A stretch of DNA of 64,000 bases from the NCBI GenBank assembly GCA_963678705.1, contig OY783223.1, positions 4,092,001 to 4,156,000 of the forward strand. The letters are read 5' to 3'. Shown here in pieces: positions 32,423-43,121 of this stretch. The translations under genes were made by a program, and so were the position numbers. How positions within the stretch are numbered: the first letter of the stretch is position 1; every line of letters begins with the position of its first letter. The notes under the pieces were generated by a model. The model did no database searches. It was not told the origin of the DNA and worked only from the letters and a program-made list of their open reading frames with translations. The DNA comes from Panorpa germanica (Eukaryota; Arthropoda; Insecta; Mecoptera; Panorpidae).

Positions 32423-32686
32423 ATATTTATTTGTTTAATAGTTTAATTATTTCATAGTATCAAATTTTTATAACACTTTCTATCATTTTGGTTTTCGTAG
32501 TGCCATAGATGGTAGTGATATAGAGTTTTGTTTTAATAAGGCGCCGCAAATTTGCACTAGTTTGTATCGCATTTTCTTGACGATTATATCACTCAATAAG
32601 TTCGTAGGATGACATATAGATGGCGGCGTTATTGACAAATCCATATGATTTTTAGATTGCACCAACCAAGCCATATGTGTCAAAAT

Positions 32687-33299
32687 GGGCTTTTGTCCTT
32701 ATTTTTTAGTGGTCGATTTTTCAATTGTTGATTGAAATTGATGTTAATAAATGTGTATTGGTGTATCTATTTTATTAAATATCTAAATATTGACGGAGAT
32801 ATGGCAATTAAAAGTTTGATTGCTATATTTGTATGACGTGAAATGCATTTTAATATCAGTTATTTGTTGAGTAGGTCAGTGCTGTGGTAATGTTCTGTAG
32901 CTGTTGGTAGTCGAAATAATCAAGTCAAGTCAAAGAATAATAAGTTTTTATTTTATTTAACCCTGTTACGGCAGAAATAATATTGAAATTTTATTCTTCC
33001 TTGAAATAGCTGTAAATAATATTTGATATTTTGATATATAAATACACATAGCAGAGTTTTATGAGATGTAAGGTTGGTAACCTTACACAAGGATTGTGAT
33101 GTCACATGCACTTGGAATGTGTACAACGTTGAATCCCTTTAATAATTAAAGAGACAAAATGACTTTTTTAATTGTTAATATCTCTTAACATATAAGGAGT
33201 TATTAAAAAATAATTGAACATTTGAGGTTCTAGTAACCCACTTTATCAATATGTTATATAGTACACTTTTATAGAAATTAAGACATAGGACACAAGCCC
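32687..33299 (+). mobile_element. Family M MITE, full length (613 bp)
   Basis: GGGCTTTTGTCCTTATTTTTTAG at the left and AGGACACAAGCCC at the right, flanked by AAAAT and ATTGT. The element is missing a short internal piece (the GTAGTTTTAGCGCTAGAAATG part) relative to the 34692 copy. Opposite orientation to the 28569 and 30301 copies. Confidence 0.93.
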
Positions 33300-33317
33300 A
33301 TTGTTTGTGAATGATAA

Positions 33318-33385
33318 TATGTCAAAAGTGGAAAAATCTGAATTTCGTGCGTTGATACAGCATCGAACGTTATTTTTTAAGGTTA
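33318..33385 (+). pseudogene. Mariner transposase N-terminal scrap
   Basis: ATG at 33318 opens MSKVEKSEFRALIQHRTLFF. This resembles the N-terminus of mariner transposases (M...KSEFRVLIKHYFLKG, recalled from the family), which precedes the helix-turn-helix DNA-binding region. The similarity stops after about 22 codons. It lies immediately right of the family M copy. No terminal repeat was seen. Confidence 0.45.
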
Positions 33386-33455
33386 GGTGGGTTTTAGTAT
33401 ACGGAATAAAACCGCGCGGAGTTTTTCCGCTTGCGGCGTAGGTCTAAGACGTAAA

Positions 33456-33462
<7 letters not shown>

Positions 33463-33546
<84 letters not shown>
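33463..33546. repeat. (TA)n microsatellite
   Basis: The longest uninterrupted TA tract in the window. The 82-codon minus frame of alternating I and Y across it is an artefact. Confidence 0.97.
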
Positions 33547-33552
<6 letters not shown>

Positions 33553-34027
33553 ATACAATAACAATAAACAGAAAAAGGTCAACGAATAAGAAAATACAGT
33601 AAAGGAAAGAAACGAAACAAAATAAAAGATTTTACTAAACAAAAATGTTTATAATTTACATTTTCCTTATATCTTTTCTTGTAGAATTCTTAAACAATAT
33701 TAATAAAATATACATTCAAAAAATATATACCAGTTACAAGGATATTAAACGCATAAATATCCTGGAACGGGCAGCGGTTATGTCCGGAATATGTCTATGT
33801 TATTATAGAAGAAAAAAGATAAAATGGCCGACAAGGGGAATCCTCATTCAAAGAGATAAAAGATGAGGGAAGGGGTTTCGATATAAACGGCTTACAAAAA
33901 CTCATTTCTACGTTATATTTTTATCATCGTAATTCGTCAGTTTTTTTATACATATATATAAGGACATTTATACATAACATATATATCTAGCAGTTAAATG
34001 TTTATCTTATTTAAAAATAAATATATA
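33547..34027. other. Unrecognised AT-rich DNA
   Basis: A 73-codon plus frame (33645-33866, ...YKDIKRINILERAAVMSGIC...) shows no recognisable domain and is not called as a gene. Nothing else was seen. Confidence 0.35.
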
Positions 34028-34198
34028 CCGATCGTCCAGTTCATTAGTAAGACATCTCCGAAATTTTCTATATGTAAAATTGTACCGTTTAATAAAACAA
34101 AATTATGATGCAGGTAATCTTGAAACTCGAATATTGTTTTCGTTATTATCTTAAGACTCAATATACGGAGTTGTCCCACTAATAAACTGGACGATTGA
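34028..34198. mobile_element. TA-flanked foldback MITE (171 bp)
   Basis: Terminal inverted repeats CCGATCGTCCAGTTCATTAG on the left and, read from the right, TCAATCGTCCAGTTTATTAG; they continue GTxxGACAxCTCCG in both. TA dinucleotides lie on both sides (34026-34027, 34199-34200), as expected of Tc1/mariner-type elements. The minus frame across it is non-coding noise. Confidence 0.78.
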
Positions 34199-34691
34199 TA
34201 TAACTTCTGAAAAAACAAATCCTTGTGTAAGTTGAAAATGCAATGGAAAACTTTTTCATGTTCAATTTCCGTTCAATTAAAAATACGACTACAGTTAATT
34301 AAATAGTACATAATAATTAGATTTTTTTCAATTTTATTGAACGATTTGCAAACAAACCATTATGCCTACAGTGTTGTAATAAGTGCTCATTATCACGTAA
34401 TATAAGTACCATGTGTTTTATTCAATCATATTTCCATTACAACGACAAATAAAGAAATTAAAAGGAAATTTATTTATCACAGCTATCGAGAGAGAGGTCT
34501 CGAATCTAAATGAAATTTTTCCTTGAACCGGCGACGCCATTATACAATTTTAAATTGAATTTATTTAACTTCAGTATATTTTCTATGCTGAGTTCTATCA
34601 GCGACGACCTTCTACTAAATTGACAGTTTCTTTAATTTTTTGAGCATGGAGTAAACTATGAAAGAATAATTTAGATAAATAATAAGACAAT
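34199..34691. other. Unrecognised AT-rich DNA
   Basis: Nothing recognised. Confidence 0.4.
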
Positions 34692-35325
34692 GGGCTTGTG
34701 TCCTCATTTTTGAGTGGTCGATTTTTCAATGGTTGATTGAAATTGATGTTAATAAATGTGTATTGGCGTGTCTATTTTATTAAATATCTAAATATTGACG
34801 GAGATATAGCAATTAAAAGTTTAAATTGTAGTTTTAGCGCTAGAAATGGTCGGCCATATTTGTATGACGTGAAATGCATTTTAACGTCAGTTATTTGTTG
34901 AGTAGGTCAGTGCTGTGGTAATGTTTTGTAGCTGTAGGTAGTCAAAATAATCAAGTCAAACCAAAGAATAATAAGTTTTTGTTTTATTTAACCCTGCTAA
35001 GGCAGACATAATATTGAAATTTGATTGTTCCTTGAAATAGCTGTAAATAATATTTGATATTTTGATATATAAATACATATAGCAGAGATTTATGAGCTGT
35101 AAGGTTGGTAACCTTACACAAGGATTGTGATGTCACATGTACTTGGAATGTGTACAACGTTGAATCCCTTTAATAATTAAAGAGATAAAATGACTTTTTT
35201 AATTGTTAATATCTCTTAACATATAAGGAGTTATTTAAAAATAATTGAACATTTGAGGTTCTAGTAACCCACTTTATCAATATATAGTACACTTTTATAG
35301 AAATTAAGACATAGGACACAAGCCC
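34692..35325 (+). mobile_element. Family M MITE, reference full-length copy (634 bp)
   Basis: The cleanest copy: GGGCTTGTGTCCTCATTTTT to ACATAGGACACAAGCCC. Flanks GACAAT and ATTGTC reconstruct an empty site GACAATTGTC, a 10-base palindrome with AT duplicated. Internal landmarks are GACGGAGATATAGCAATTAA, GGTCGGCCATATTTGTATGA, the hairpin TAAGGTTGGTAACCTTA and ATTTGAGGTTCTAGTAACCC. No coding capacity. Confidence 0.95.
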
Positions 35326-35330
35326 ATTGT

Positions 35331-35520
35331 CCTCTGGGTACACGAGGTAGTTTGATCATAGACTATAACACAACTATGCTTATGTTCGGTTCGATTCCCG
35401 GAGATGGAATAAATGTGTTATATAACTGGGAAATAATTAACTAACCAAATGATAAACAAATAAAAAATGAAGAAATATAGCAACCATATAAACAAACAAA
35501 TCTACAAAAATACACAATTA
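35331..35520 (+). mobile_element. tRNA-derived SINE candidate
   Basis: A perfect pol III B box GGTTCGATTCCCGG (35390-35403) sits about 55 bases downstream of CTGGGTACACGAGGTAG, which may be a decayed A box. The sequence then runs into GTTATATAACTGGG and an A-rich stretch. A true tRNA is unlikely because no 3' acceptor complement to the start is visible. It abuts the right end of family M. Confidence 0.5.
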
Positions 35521-35875
35521 TTGTATTACAATTAATGAGAGATATCACCTAGCTGATGGTATAATAACAAAAAATAGGACGATGAATGAAAACGTATTGG
35601 CTCAATTTCGGAATAGATTGGAAATGACCAAAAGTGAGAGAATTATATTTCACTTTATTTAGAATGTTAAGTTTGCAAAGGACATGTCTGGAATTTCTAG
35701 TCAATGACGAGGTTAGACACAAATTCTATAATGAGTATATGAATAACTATGTGAATATTTGTAACTAGGAGAATGTTATTGAAGAATGATGAGGAAAGGG
35801 ATACAGAAATAGGAACAGAAAATAATAGAGAAAGAGAAGAATTTAAAGGAGCAACTTATAATAAGGATAAATTCA

Positions 35876-36000
35876 TATAGGCAGATATTTGAAAGCATCT
35901 GAAAAACCTTATTGACTTTATCAATGAATTCAATTTAATCTCTTTATTTTAAGTACCCATACTCGTGTCTATAAGTTGTAAATGTTTAAAAATGGATATA
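35876..36000 (+). mobile_element. LINE A 3' fragment
   Basis: GGCAGATATTTGAAAGCATC, ACCTTATTGACTTTATCAAT, TTTAAGTACCCATACTCGTG and CTATAAGTTGTAAATG match the LINE A tail. The final hairpin and A-rich end are lost after a small internal deletion near 35985. Confidence 0.8.
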
Positions 36001-36154
36001 CTGCATATAATGCATACATTTATAAATATTTAGAAAAGAAGGATCAATTCTCAGTGGAAGAGATTGAAGATAAAGACATTGAAAGAAAAGGTAACAAATT
36101 AGGTAACATAAATTTTGTTTGATGAAATACATAAGAAATAAGTTAGATAGAGGC

Positions 36155-36235
36155 AGGAGCGGCCTTAGCCATTGCGAGGCCCCGGGCGGCAGAACTTTGC
36201 GAGGTCCCGGGGTGGCAGATCTTTGCGAGGCACTT
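36155..36235. repeat. GC-rich repeat shared with 9231-9292
   Basis: GAGCGGCCTTAGCCATTGCG, AGGCCCCGGGCGGCAGAAC then a second TTTGCGAGGTCCCGGGGTGG unit; the TTTGCGAGG...CCCGGG unit is thus tandemly doubled here. Likely the subterminal region of a DNA element; ends not found. A related CGGGCGGTTGCTCTGCTTGCC lies at 36466-36485. Confidence 0.5.
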
Positions 36236-36775
36236 GTTCTTTGTATAATTAATGTAAATTGTAAGTAAGTATTTTTGCTGATAATTGACGAGAAATAAAA
36301 TTTTATATTGGAAGCTTTATACAAGTTAACAAGCACAAAGATGACAAATATTAATGATGATAAACTAAGGTGATTCAAGTGGGATTTCTAAAGAGTGAGG
36401 CGCGAGATTTAAATAGATATATAGTAATGAATTTTTCTATTTGCCCCTACAAGAGCGAGGCTCCGGGCGGTTGCTCTGCTTGCCACTCCGTAAGGCTGCC
36501 TCTGGATAGAGTAAATGGACAAAGTAGCACATATTGGCGAAATTTCGGGAGATCTTATTGAAATTAATTAATGAAAAAATGTATATATATGTGGGCAGTT
36601 TCTATGGTGTCGTAGCCTTATATATCTGAGTTATTTTAAGCAATTTAACTGTGAACTAAAATATTTTAAGAGTTATATTAATACGTAATAAATATATTAT
36701 CGTATCGTATTTATAATAAATAATAAATACGATTATTTTTCCCTCTTGTATAATTGAGGTCAGTAGTCAATAGTT

Positions 36776-36946
36776 TTGAACTTATTTGGTTTCTTTTAAA
36801 TATCTCAGCATTGGATGGATGGATTGGATCGCCTTTAGTATTTTGAACAAATTTCACCTATACAACTTTTCTCGTCAGAAAAATGGAACACTTTGTCCAA
36901 GTTGGCGAAAAAATCACGAAACTCAGTTTCCCAAAACCATAACTGA
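36776..36946 (+). repeat. Dispersed repeat family G, copy 1
   Basis: TTTGGTTTCTTTTAAATATC, TCAGCATTGGATGG, GAAAAATGGAACACTTTGTC, CTCAGTTTCCCAAAACCATA align in order with 45151-45350 (TTTGGTTTCTTTCAAATATC, AGGACATTGGTTGG, GAAAATTGGACATTTTTTC, TTCAGTTTTCTAAAACCATT). Diverged; type unknown. Confidence 0.55.
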
Positions 36947-36949
36947 TGT

Positions 36950-38257
36950 AATATTGGGTTGCTAACATATTAAGGGAGCAAACTGAATACAAAAAACCCC
37001 ACCAGTCGAAACAAAAACCTCATACCCGATTATTAAATTATTTAAACCCAGAATTATATAGAAATTTTGTAATATAATTTATTAGGAAAGTACGACTTAA
37101 TTCTTAAACCAAAATTGTTATCGTTGTCTCTCTTTATTCAATGTATTCCTGTATATAGTGTTGTCTCTATCTTCTTACAACAAACACAATATTGTTTTAA
37201 GACTAATCTTTTAGAAAATAATTGTTCAATGTTTATCACATAAATACATAAAATTAATATGATTATAATACAGAGCGGCATTATTTCCGTTACTGGTTTC
37301 ATTGGCTTCATTAGACTTTAATATATTATTATTAAGAATTAAATAACAAACATAAAATACTTAAGTAGATTATGAAATTAATTAAAAATAAATACTGATT
37401 TATTATCAAGTACGAGTGCTATGAATTTAAACGCGATATTATTTCTCCAGGGTTTAAAACAACATGAGGTATTTACAAAGCCCTGAAAAATCAATACCTT
37501 GACTAAATTAACGTACTGAAGGAACTCTTGTACAAACATTGGCATAATGATGAATACGGGATTTGTTTTCTAATCGCAATAAAAGGCTCGCTGTAAAAAC
37601 CTTTGTTTTACACAAGAAATGGTATTTAAATTCTTTTAACGTAAAGCCTCATTCTAATATTTTAATCTAAAGTTAGGTTTTCGGAATAGGTATTCCTTGT
37701 CTCATTTCGACGTGTTTTAATTTTAGTTTTAAATTAACAGACGTATAAAAATAAAGAATAGAAAGAGCATTTATTGGATGAAATAAGAACGAATATATAG
37801 TTCAAATTACGAGAGTTCAGCGGCGACTCATACTTAAAACAAGTTGTGGGGTATAAACTGCCGATACAACTAAAAAGCACTGACTCACTTATTTTTCTAT
37901 AATGTATACATAAACGAATAAGATAAAATTCATTATCGTATTATAGATTTATACCGCTCTTATAATCTCTAAGTATAAGTCGCCGCCGAACTATCGTGAT
38001 TTAGACTATAAAAAGTATTTAGTAAATTGTAAAATACTCATTGGAATAAAGTTAACAAATAATGCTTCATCAAACAATTTCATTTCTTGTACGAGGTTAT
38101 TGAAATAAATACCACTCTTGGACACGATTTTAATTATAGGATAAATCCACCATCTAGGTCTACTTTTTTTTCTATATATTCATAATTTTTTATCAAAATA
38201 ATAGCTGCAGCAATAGCACAATTGATATTGATATTGATGATAATGATCCTACAAAAT
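36950..38257. other. Unrecognised AT-rich DNA
   Basis: The short phrase ATATATAGTTCAAATTACGA then GAGTTCAGCGGCGACTCATA (37792-37832) recurs in altered form at 52202-52240 (TATATAGTTCAAATTAAGAG, TTCGGAGGTGACTCATAAG), so another low-copy repeat is likely. No gene recognised. Confidence 0.4.
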
Positions 38258-38540
38258 TTGGTAACATCTTAAGCTTACTGTATAACCATTTACAACCCAA
38301 AAGAATCAAGACAAAATTCACCAAAATAATTAAAACAATAAAATTGATATAATAGAATATATTTAATATAGGATAGAAGATATTAGTAATTAGTATATCC
38401 TAAAATTAAAAAAAAAAATGCACAATTCCTTCCTCTTTCACAAGTATTTTACGCTGCCTTTCAATTAGAGTTTATTCAACAGTAAATTGTTTTTACTTCT
38501 TTATTTTTGACAAACTTAAGTAGAACTTATTTTAAAAATA
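38258..38540 (+). repeat. Dispersed repeat family E, copy 2
   Basis: GGTAACATCTTAAGCTTACT, CCCAAAAGAATCAAGACAAA, TAGAATATATTTAATATAGG and AGTATATCCTAAAATTAAAA follow, in order, the pieces found at 20826-20910 and 21718-21790. Non-coding. Confidence 0.6.
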
Positions 38541-39352
38541 AATCCTACTGTATTTTAACAGATTGTCACAATTTGGGGGTTACAATATAAACAACGGTTT
38601 TAGTATTTTAATTTACAAAGCTTGAACCTTGCAAGTTTCTCAAACGACACTGGAAACTTAAATTAAATTTTAAATTAAAACTGGTGCATGTAATCATTAC
38701 GTGTAATCTCATGTAGGTATCAATATACCTATAGCTTTAACATGAGTCTGTGTATTTGAAACCATAAATAATAACGCATCGTGATTGAAGTAGTTTAACT
38801 TAGCTTTTCTTAGGTCCGCGTTCGTTTCCTGAATATAGAATACATTTATGGAAATAAATCACCAAATAATAATCAAAATATATCAATAAATATACCACTA
38901 AAAATACAAAATACATTAAAATATTATATTCAATTAACGCGAGTTAGTCAGTTAAAAAAGTGGATATATAATAATCTGAAATTTTGCTTAGACCTGCTAC
39001 TTTTTGCGCTATATCTCGGGAACAGTTAATCTTCAGTACAGAATTCGTACAGAATTTTATGATCTATAAGTTTCGTAATAACTTCCAATGACATATACGA
39101 ATCCATATATTTGCAAAACAATGAAAATTTGTGACTTTTAACCTCGAATATCTTATGAAGCGGATACTGGATTATATAAGACTTCTTACAAAATCATATT
39201 CAATACGTTAAAATCTTATATCACCGGTTTAAATAAAAACAATGCGTGAATACAATTAAAATCTCAGCGACGGTACTTACTATGACTTATTTAAGTTAAA
39301 AAATCTTATGCACTATATTACCAAATATTTATTAGTAATATTTTTCCATTAA
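38541..39352. other. Unrecognised AT-rich DNA
   Basis: The segment 38985-39230 (GCTATATCTCGGGAACAG, GAATATCTTATGAAGCGGAT) reads like a dispersed repeat but has no second copy in this window. Confidence 0.35.
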
Positions 39353-39489
39353 CCCAGGTAGAAAATTGTCTTGCAGTGCAAAATTCACACTTGCTTGATT
39401 ACCACAACCTTATATAGAATTTGTCTCGCAGTGCAGTTACATACTTGCTAGTTTAATACAAGCTAGTTTTACATTACATTACACTTGGG
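39353..39489. mobile_element. Small CCCAGGTA-ended MITE, copy 1
   Basis: Starts CCCAGGTAGAAAATTGTC and ends CACTTGGG followed by TA. TTGTCTTGCAGTGCAAAATT near the left recurs, changed, as TTTGTCTCGCAGTGCAG in the middle. Related to 49497-49562 and 55905-56048. Confidence 0.6.
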
Positions 39490-40560
39490 TACATATCTTT
39501 TAAGTATATATTAATTTCTTATCTAACATAATATAATCTTGCATAAAAAACGTTATTAACGTCAACATAAATGAATGTTGAAAAAACTTTGGTTATGTAA
39601 TCTTACAATATATTAACGTAAGAACAATTATGTAAAAGATAAACTTTCTTATGTTAAATAAACCTTACATATAAGTAACTTTTCTGTTTCATAGAAAGGT
39701 AGTTTTAAATAATTATTGATTTATACAATAAGAATCAATTAATAATGACATATATATATATAGCTACACTTTCTTTCATTTTTGGAAGATATACAAGATA
39801 TTTTAAATGTAGCACATAATTAAATAGATGTAATATTTACATTACGTCTAAAAACGTATCTGCTACGTTTGTCTTGACAAGAATTAATCCATTGTCTTAA
39901 TTTTAATTCAATTTGCAAAAAAGATAGCACACTTTTAAGGTTTAAGCAAAATTTGCTTTATTGAGTATTTCTGGCCTAATTAGAATATAAATTCAGGTAC
40001 CTACCTTTAACGGCAGAGGCGTTGATTCTTCTATTAACGAACTAGAATTAACCGAATTAATTCAATAATTAAATAGCACAAAAGTCTATTATACAATAAG
40101 TATATAAATTTCGAAAAAATATCGAATAAAATTTTCGATATATTTTATTAAATTTATTTAGTGTACTAGTATAAACAATATTCTATGAATTAACGATAAT
40201 AAATATTAACGAACAATAACGATCTATATCGTATAACGGAGCGTTACAGAATGCATTCGCTACAAAATAGAGTTTGTATTTATAACGAATGGAGCAAAAT
40301 ATATGAAGCAATCAACGAAGTACGTTACGTGATAGTACAATAATAGTAGAAAGAACTTTACAGGTGATATTGATATTTCTGTATAAAATAGTTATCTGAA
40401 ACTTTATTTTATATATAAACAAACTATTTGAAAAAGGGAAAAATACATAATGCATAATATGTATGAAAAATTATTAAATATATTTAAATAAGATAGAAAG
40501 TTGAAATTTGTATTTTAGTTATGTTAGTAGAATTCCTGGATCACTGTCTTATTTTTTGGG
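39490..40560. other. Unrecognised AT-rich DNA
   Basis: Very AT-rich with no reading frame, repeat end or RNA gene recognised. Confidence 0.4.
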
Positions 40561-40569
40561 TATTTTTTA

Positions 40570-40938
40570 TTGTTTCGTAGAGTTATGATAGGTCATACAA
40601 ATCTTATTCATACCTACTTATTAAAAAGAGAACCACAACCAATATGTGAACAATATAACAGCCCAGTAACGGTAAAGCATATTATTGTTCAATGCTCAAA
40701 GTACTCATCGCACAGACAAGCTGTAATATGCCTGAGGAATACAGACAGATATTTGAAAGCAGGGAAAGTCTGACTTTATCAATACAACTAATTTAATCTC
40801 TTTATTTTAAATACACTTACTAGTATTTAAAAGTTATAAATTATTTATTACAAATGTTTATAAATGTATATACTGTTTTAAGTGCTAATAACTTTTGAAA
40901 GTTGATGCACTCAAATTAATATTTAAAAAAAAAAATTT
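40570..40938 (+). mobile_element. LINE A 3' end with ORF2 C-terminus
   Basis: The frame 40570-40773 reads MIGHTNLIHTYLLKREPQPI, then CEQYNSPVTVKHIIVQCSKY and SSHRQAVICLRNTDRYLKAG. This is the zinc-knuckle C-terminus downstream of RNase H in I/R1-group LINEs; the second cysteine of the knuckle (CEQC in relatives) is Tyr here. The 3' untranslated region follows (TTTATCAATACAACTAATTT, AGTGCTAATAACTTTTGAAA, GTTGATGCACTC) to an A-rich tail at 40938. 5'-truncated. The start codon is not biological. Confidence 0.87.
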
Positions 40939-41194
40939 CTAAAATGCAAGATTTTTCATCTACACCTATATTAAATAAGATTGATTTTAGATAAGTGTTT
41001 TTTTTATTTGTCATAAAACTTTGTTACTTTTGTTTAAATTTATATGAGATTTCAACAAGTCGATTGCTAACAAAAATATTAATAATCAATAATTTACATT
41101 ATAATTATAAACTATTATACAATCTCGTATACAAATATTCTTTAGGAAACTCTTTTTAGTTTAAAGCCGTTATCGGTATTTTTTTTTTAATTTT

Positions 41195-41290
41195 AATTAA
41201 TTTATTGTTAATTGTGTGTGCCTTTCGGCTTTACAATCTACCGTATTCTATTTCTTAATACATCTCATTCCTATCTTAACAATTCAGCCT
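41195..41290 (-). mobile_element. R1/Jockey-like LINE 3' terminus, short
   Basis: The plus strand shows ATTGTGTGTGCCTTTCGGC, TTTACAATCTACCG; on the minus strand this is GATTGTAAAGCCGAAAGGCA followed by CACACAATTAAC. Only the last ~100 bases of the family remain. The ATTGT/ACAAT pairing around the hairpin is kept. Confidence 0.7.
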
Positions 41291-41945
41291 TAAAACTAAA
41301 CTTACAAATTTTATTTAAAACTAATTATTTTCCTAAAACTAAACTTAATTTATTTATTAAAACTCGTTATCGGTATTTAAACTAGCTATTTTATTTATGT
41401 ATTTTTAGTATATTTTTGACAAATTGACTGGTGCGATAAACACAATACTTAAAACTATAAGAAAGTAGTCAACCAGACAGAGAATTGACCTTATGTCTAG
41501 TTATTCTTGAATAATACTTAAAGGATGTTTCTTAAATGCCACTTTTATTTCTTAATCTTCTGGCTAAGTCTACTTTTAACTACTCTAAACAGAACACTCT
41601 AATAGTAATGTAACGAAAATATGCGATAATACCATAAAACTCTACCAACATCATAAAAGGAAATAGAAAATAGGTCGATAGTTAAATAAAGTCCACTCCG
41701 CTAAACACAATTACATATATTTAAGGTTTATTTAGCATAACAAAAGTTACCTGTTATCTAAACGATTTTTACCTATTGTACAAAGTTTTCTGACCTTTTT
41801 AACAATCTTTTTCGCATAAGCACACTCATAAAACTTATTAAGAACGCCTTTCTAAAACAGCAAAAAAATAATATCCTTATGGATTAAATTTTACTAAGTT
41901 TTACTTAAATTGATTTTAAGGTAACATCCATATTTTGTGTTCTGC

Positions 41946-42247
41946 GGGACAAATTTTAATCTCCTTCTTTTTTAATTTTTTTACTCAGTTTCTCTTTACA
42001 ATTTTTTTTTTTTAATAACATGTTTTACTCGTATTATTAAGTATTCCAAAATTTGAGTTTTCTCCAAAGTTTCCTACCGGACCCTCTAATTTTCTCAACG
42101 CCCCCTATTCCAATAATTTAATTTCAAGTAATGTTAGAATTGAACACCGTAATACGCATACCAAATTTCAACTTTCTATCTTTTACGACAAATTTTAATC
42201 TCCTTCTTTATTCATTTTTTTACTCAGTTTCTCTTAACACATTTTAG
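41946..42247. repeat. Direct repeat, ~60 bp arms 240 bp apart
   Basis: GACAAATTTTAATCTCCTTC, TTTTTTTACTCAGTTTCTCT at 41948-42000 recurs as GACAAATTTTAATCTCCTTC, ATTTTTTTACTCAGTTTCTC at 42188-42238. Between them lies CTACCGGACCCTC and GCCCCCTATTCC. This may be two units of a longer tandem, or the terminal direct repeats of an unidentified element; no coding sequence lies between. Confidence 0.65.
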
Positions 42248-43121
42248 GCATATACGATGAAATAATATTAAGTAATTAAAGGCGTGCGGTCATTGTATAG
42301 ATACGATTATTTACCACTGTATAATAAATACTATACGGAATTTATTGTCATCCTATGTGGAACAATATTTAACTTGCTGGTATTTTTTCTGATGGCACAG
42401 CCTATTTTCCAATTTACCACCATAACAATTAACCCACCCTTGATTTAGCAGATACAAGTATTTGCTAAACTAATATTAAATTCGACGTGTAATATTTTCC
42501 AGGGTTGAAAATTACTTATTACTAATTATCAGCAAATCACTAAAAGCGCCTTAGGCAATTTCAATAACAACAGGGTGTGCGTATAAAATACAATATATAT
42601 ATACCATACCATATATTTTGTTTATTCTAGAATACCCTATATGTATGTATTTTGAAAATTGAAAATTATGCGCATTATCAACGCGCATGAACATATAAGA
42701 GCCAAGTCTACAAGATCATAGATTTCTAGACGAGTACATTTTAAAGGAAAAGAAAAAGAAGAGTATTAAAAGCTTAAAACATTTTGTCAAATTTCTTTTT
42801 TATTTACTGCATTAGAAAGTTTTTAAAATTGTGGAAAATTATGATGAAAATTAATTGAATTCAAAAAACAAAGTACAATTCAGAAGTGTGTCTCACACAT
42901 AATGCAGTAAATTCACGAAAAACTGATAAATATACTTTTCTGAATAAGTTGAGAGTGATAATTTCGAATAGTTTGTTCCATCTTTAAAACATTGCGACTA
43001 ATAACGATGTTTTTACAATATCTTCTTACTTTAATAGTAGTCTGCTCATTGCACTATTTAATTTATCTATTTTTAGATCATTATCTAACAGAAGCTCTTA
43101 CAAGCTTTTACTACTGTAACC
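42248..43121. other. Unrecognised AT-rich DNA
   Basis: Nothing recognised. Confidence 0.4.

Noticed and set aside
33394-33642. 82-codon minus frame of alternating Ile and Tyr
   Set aside because: Translation of the (TA)n microsatellite.
35390-35403. tRNA gene suggested by a perfect B box
   Set aside because: No acceptor-stem complement and a poor A box; better explained as a SINE head.
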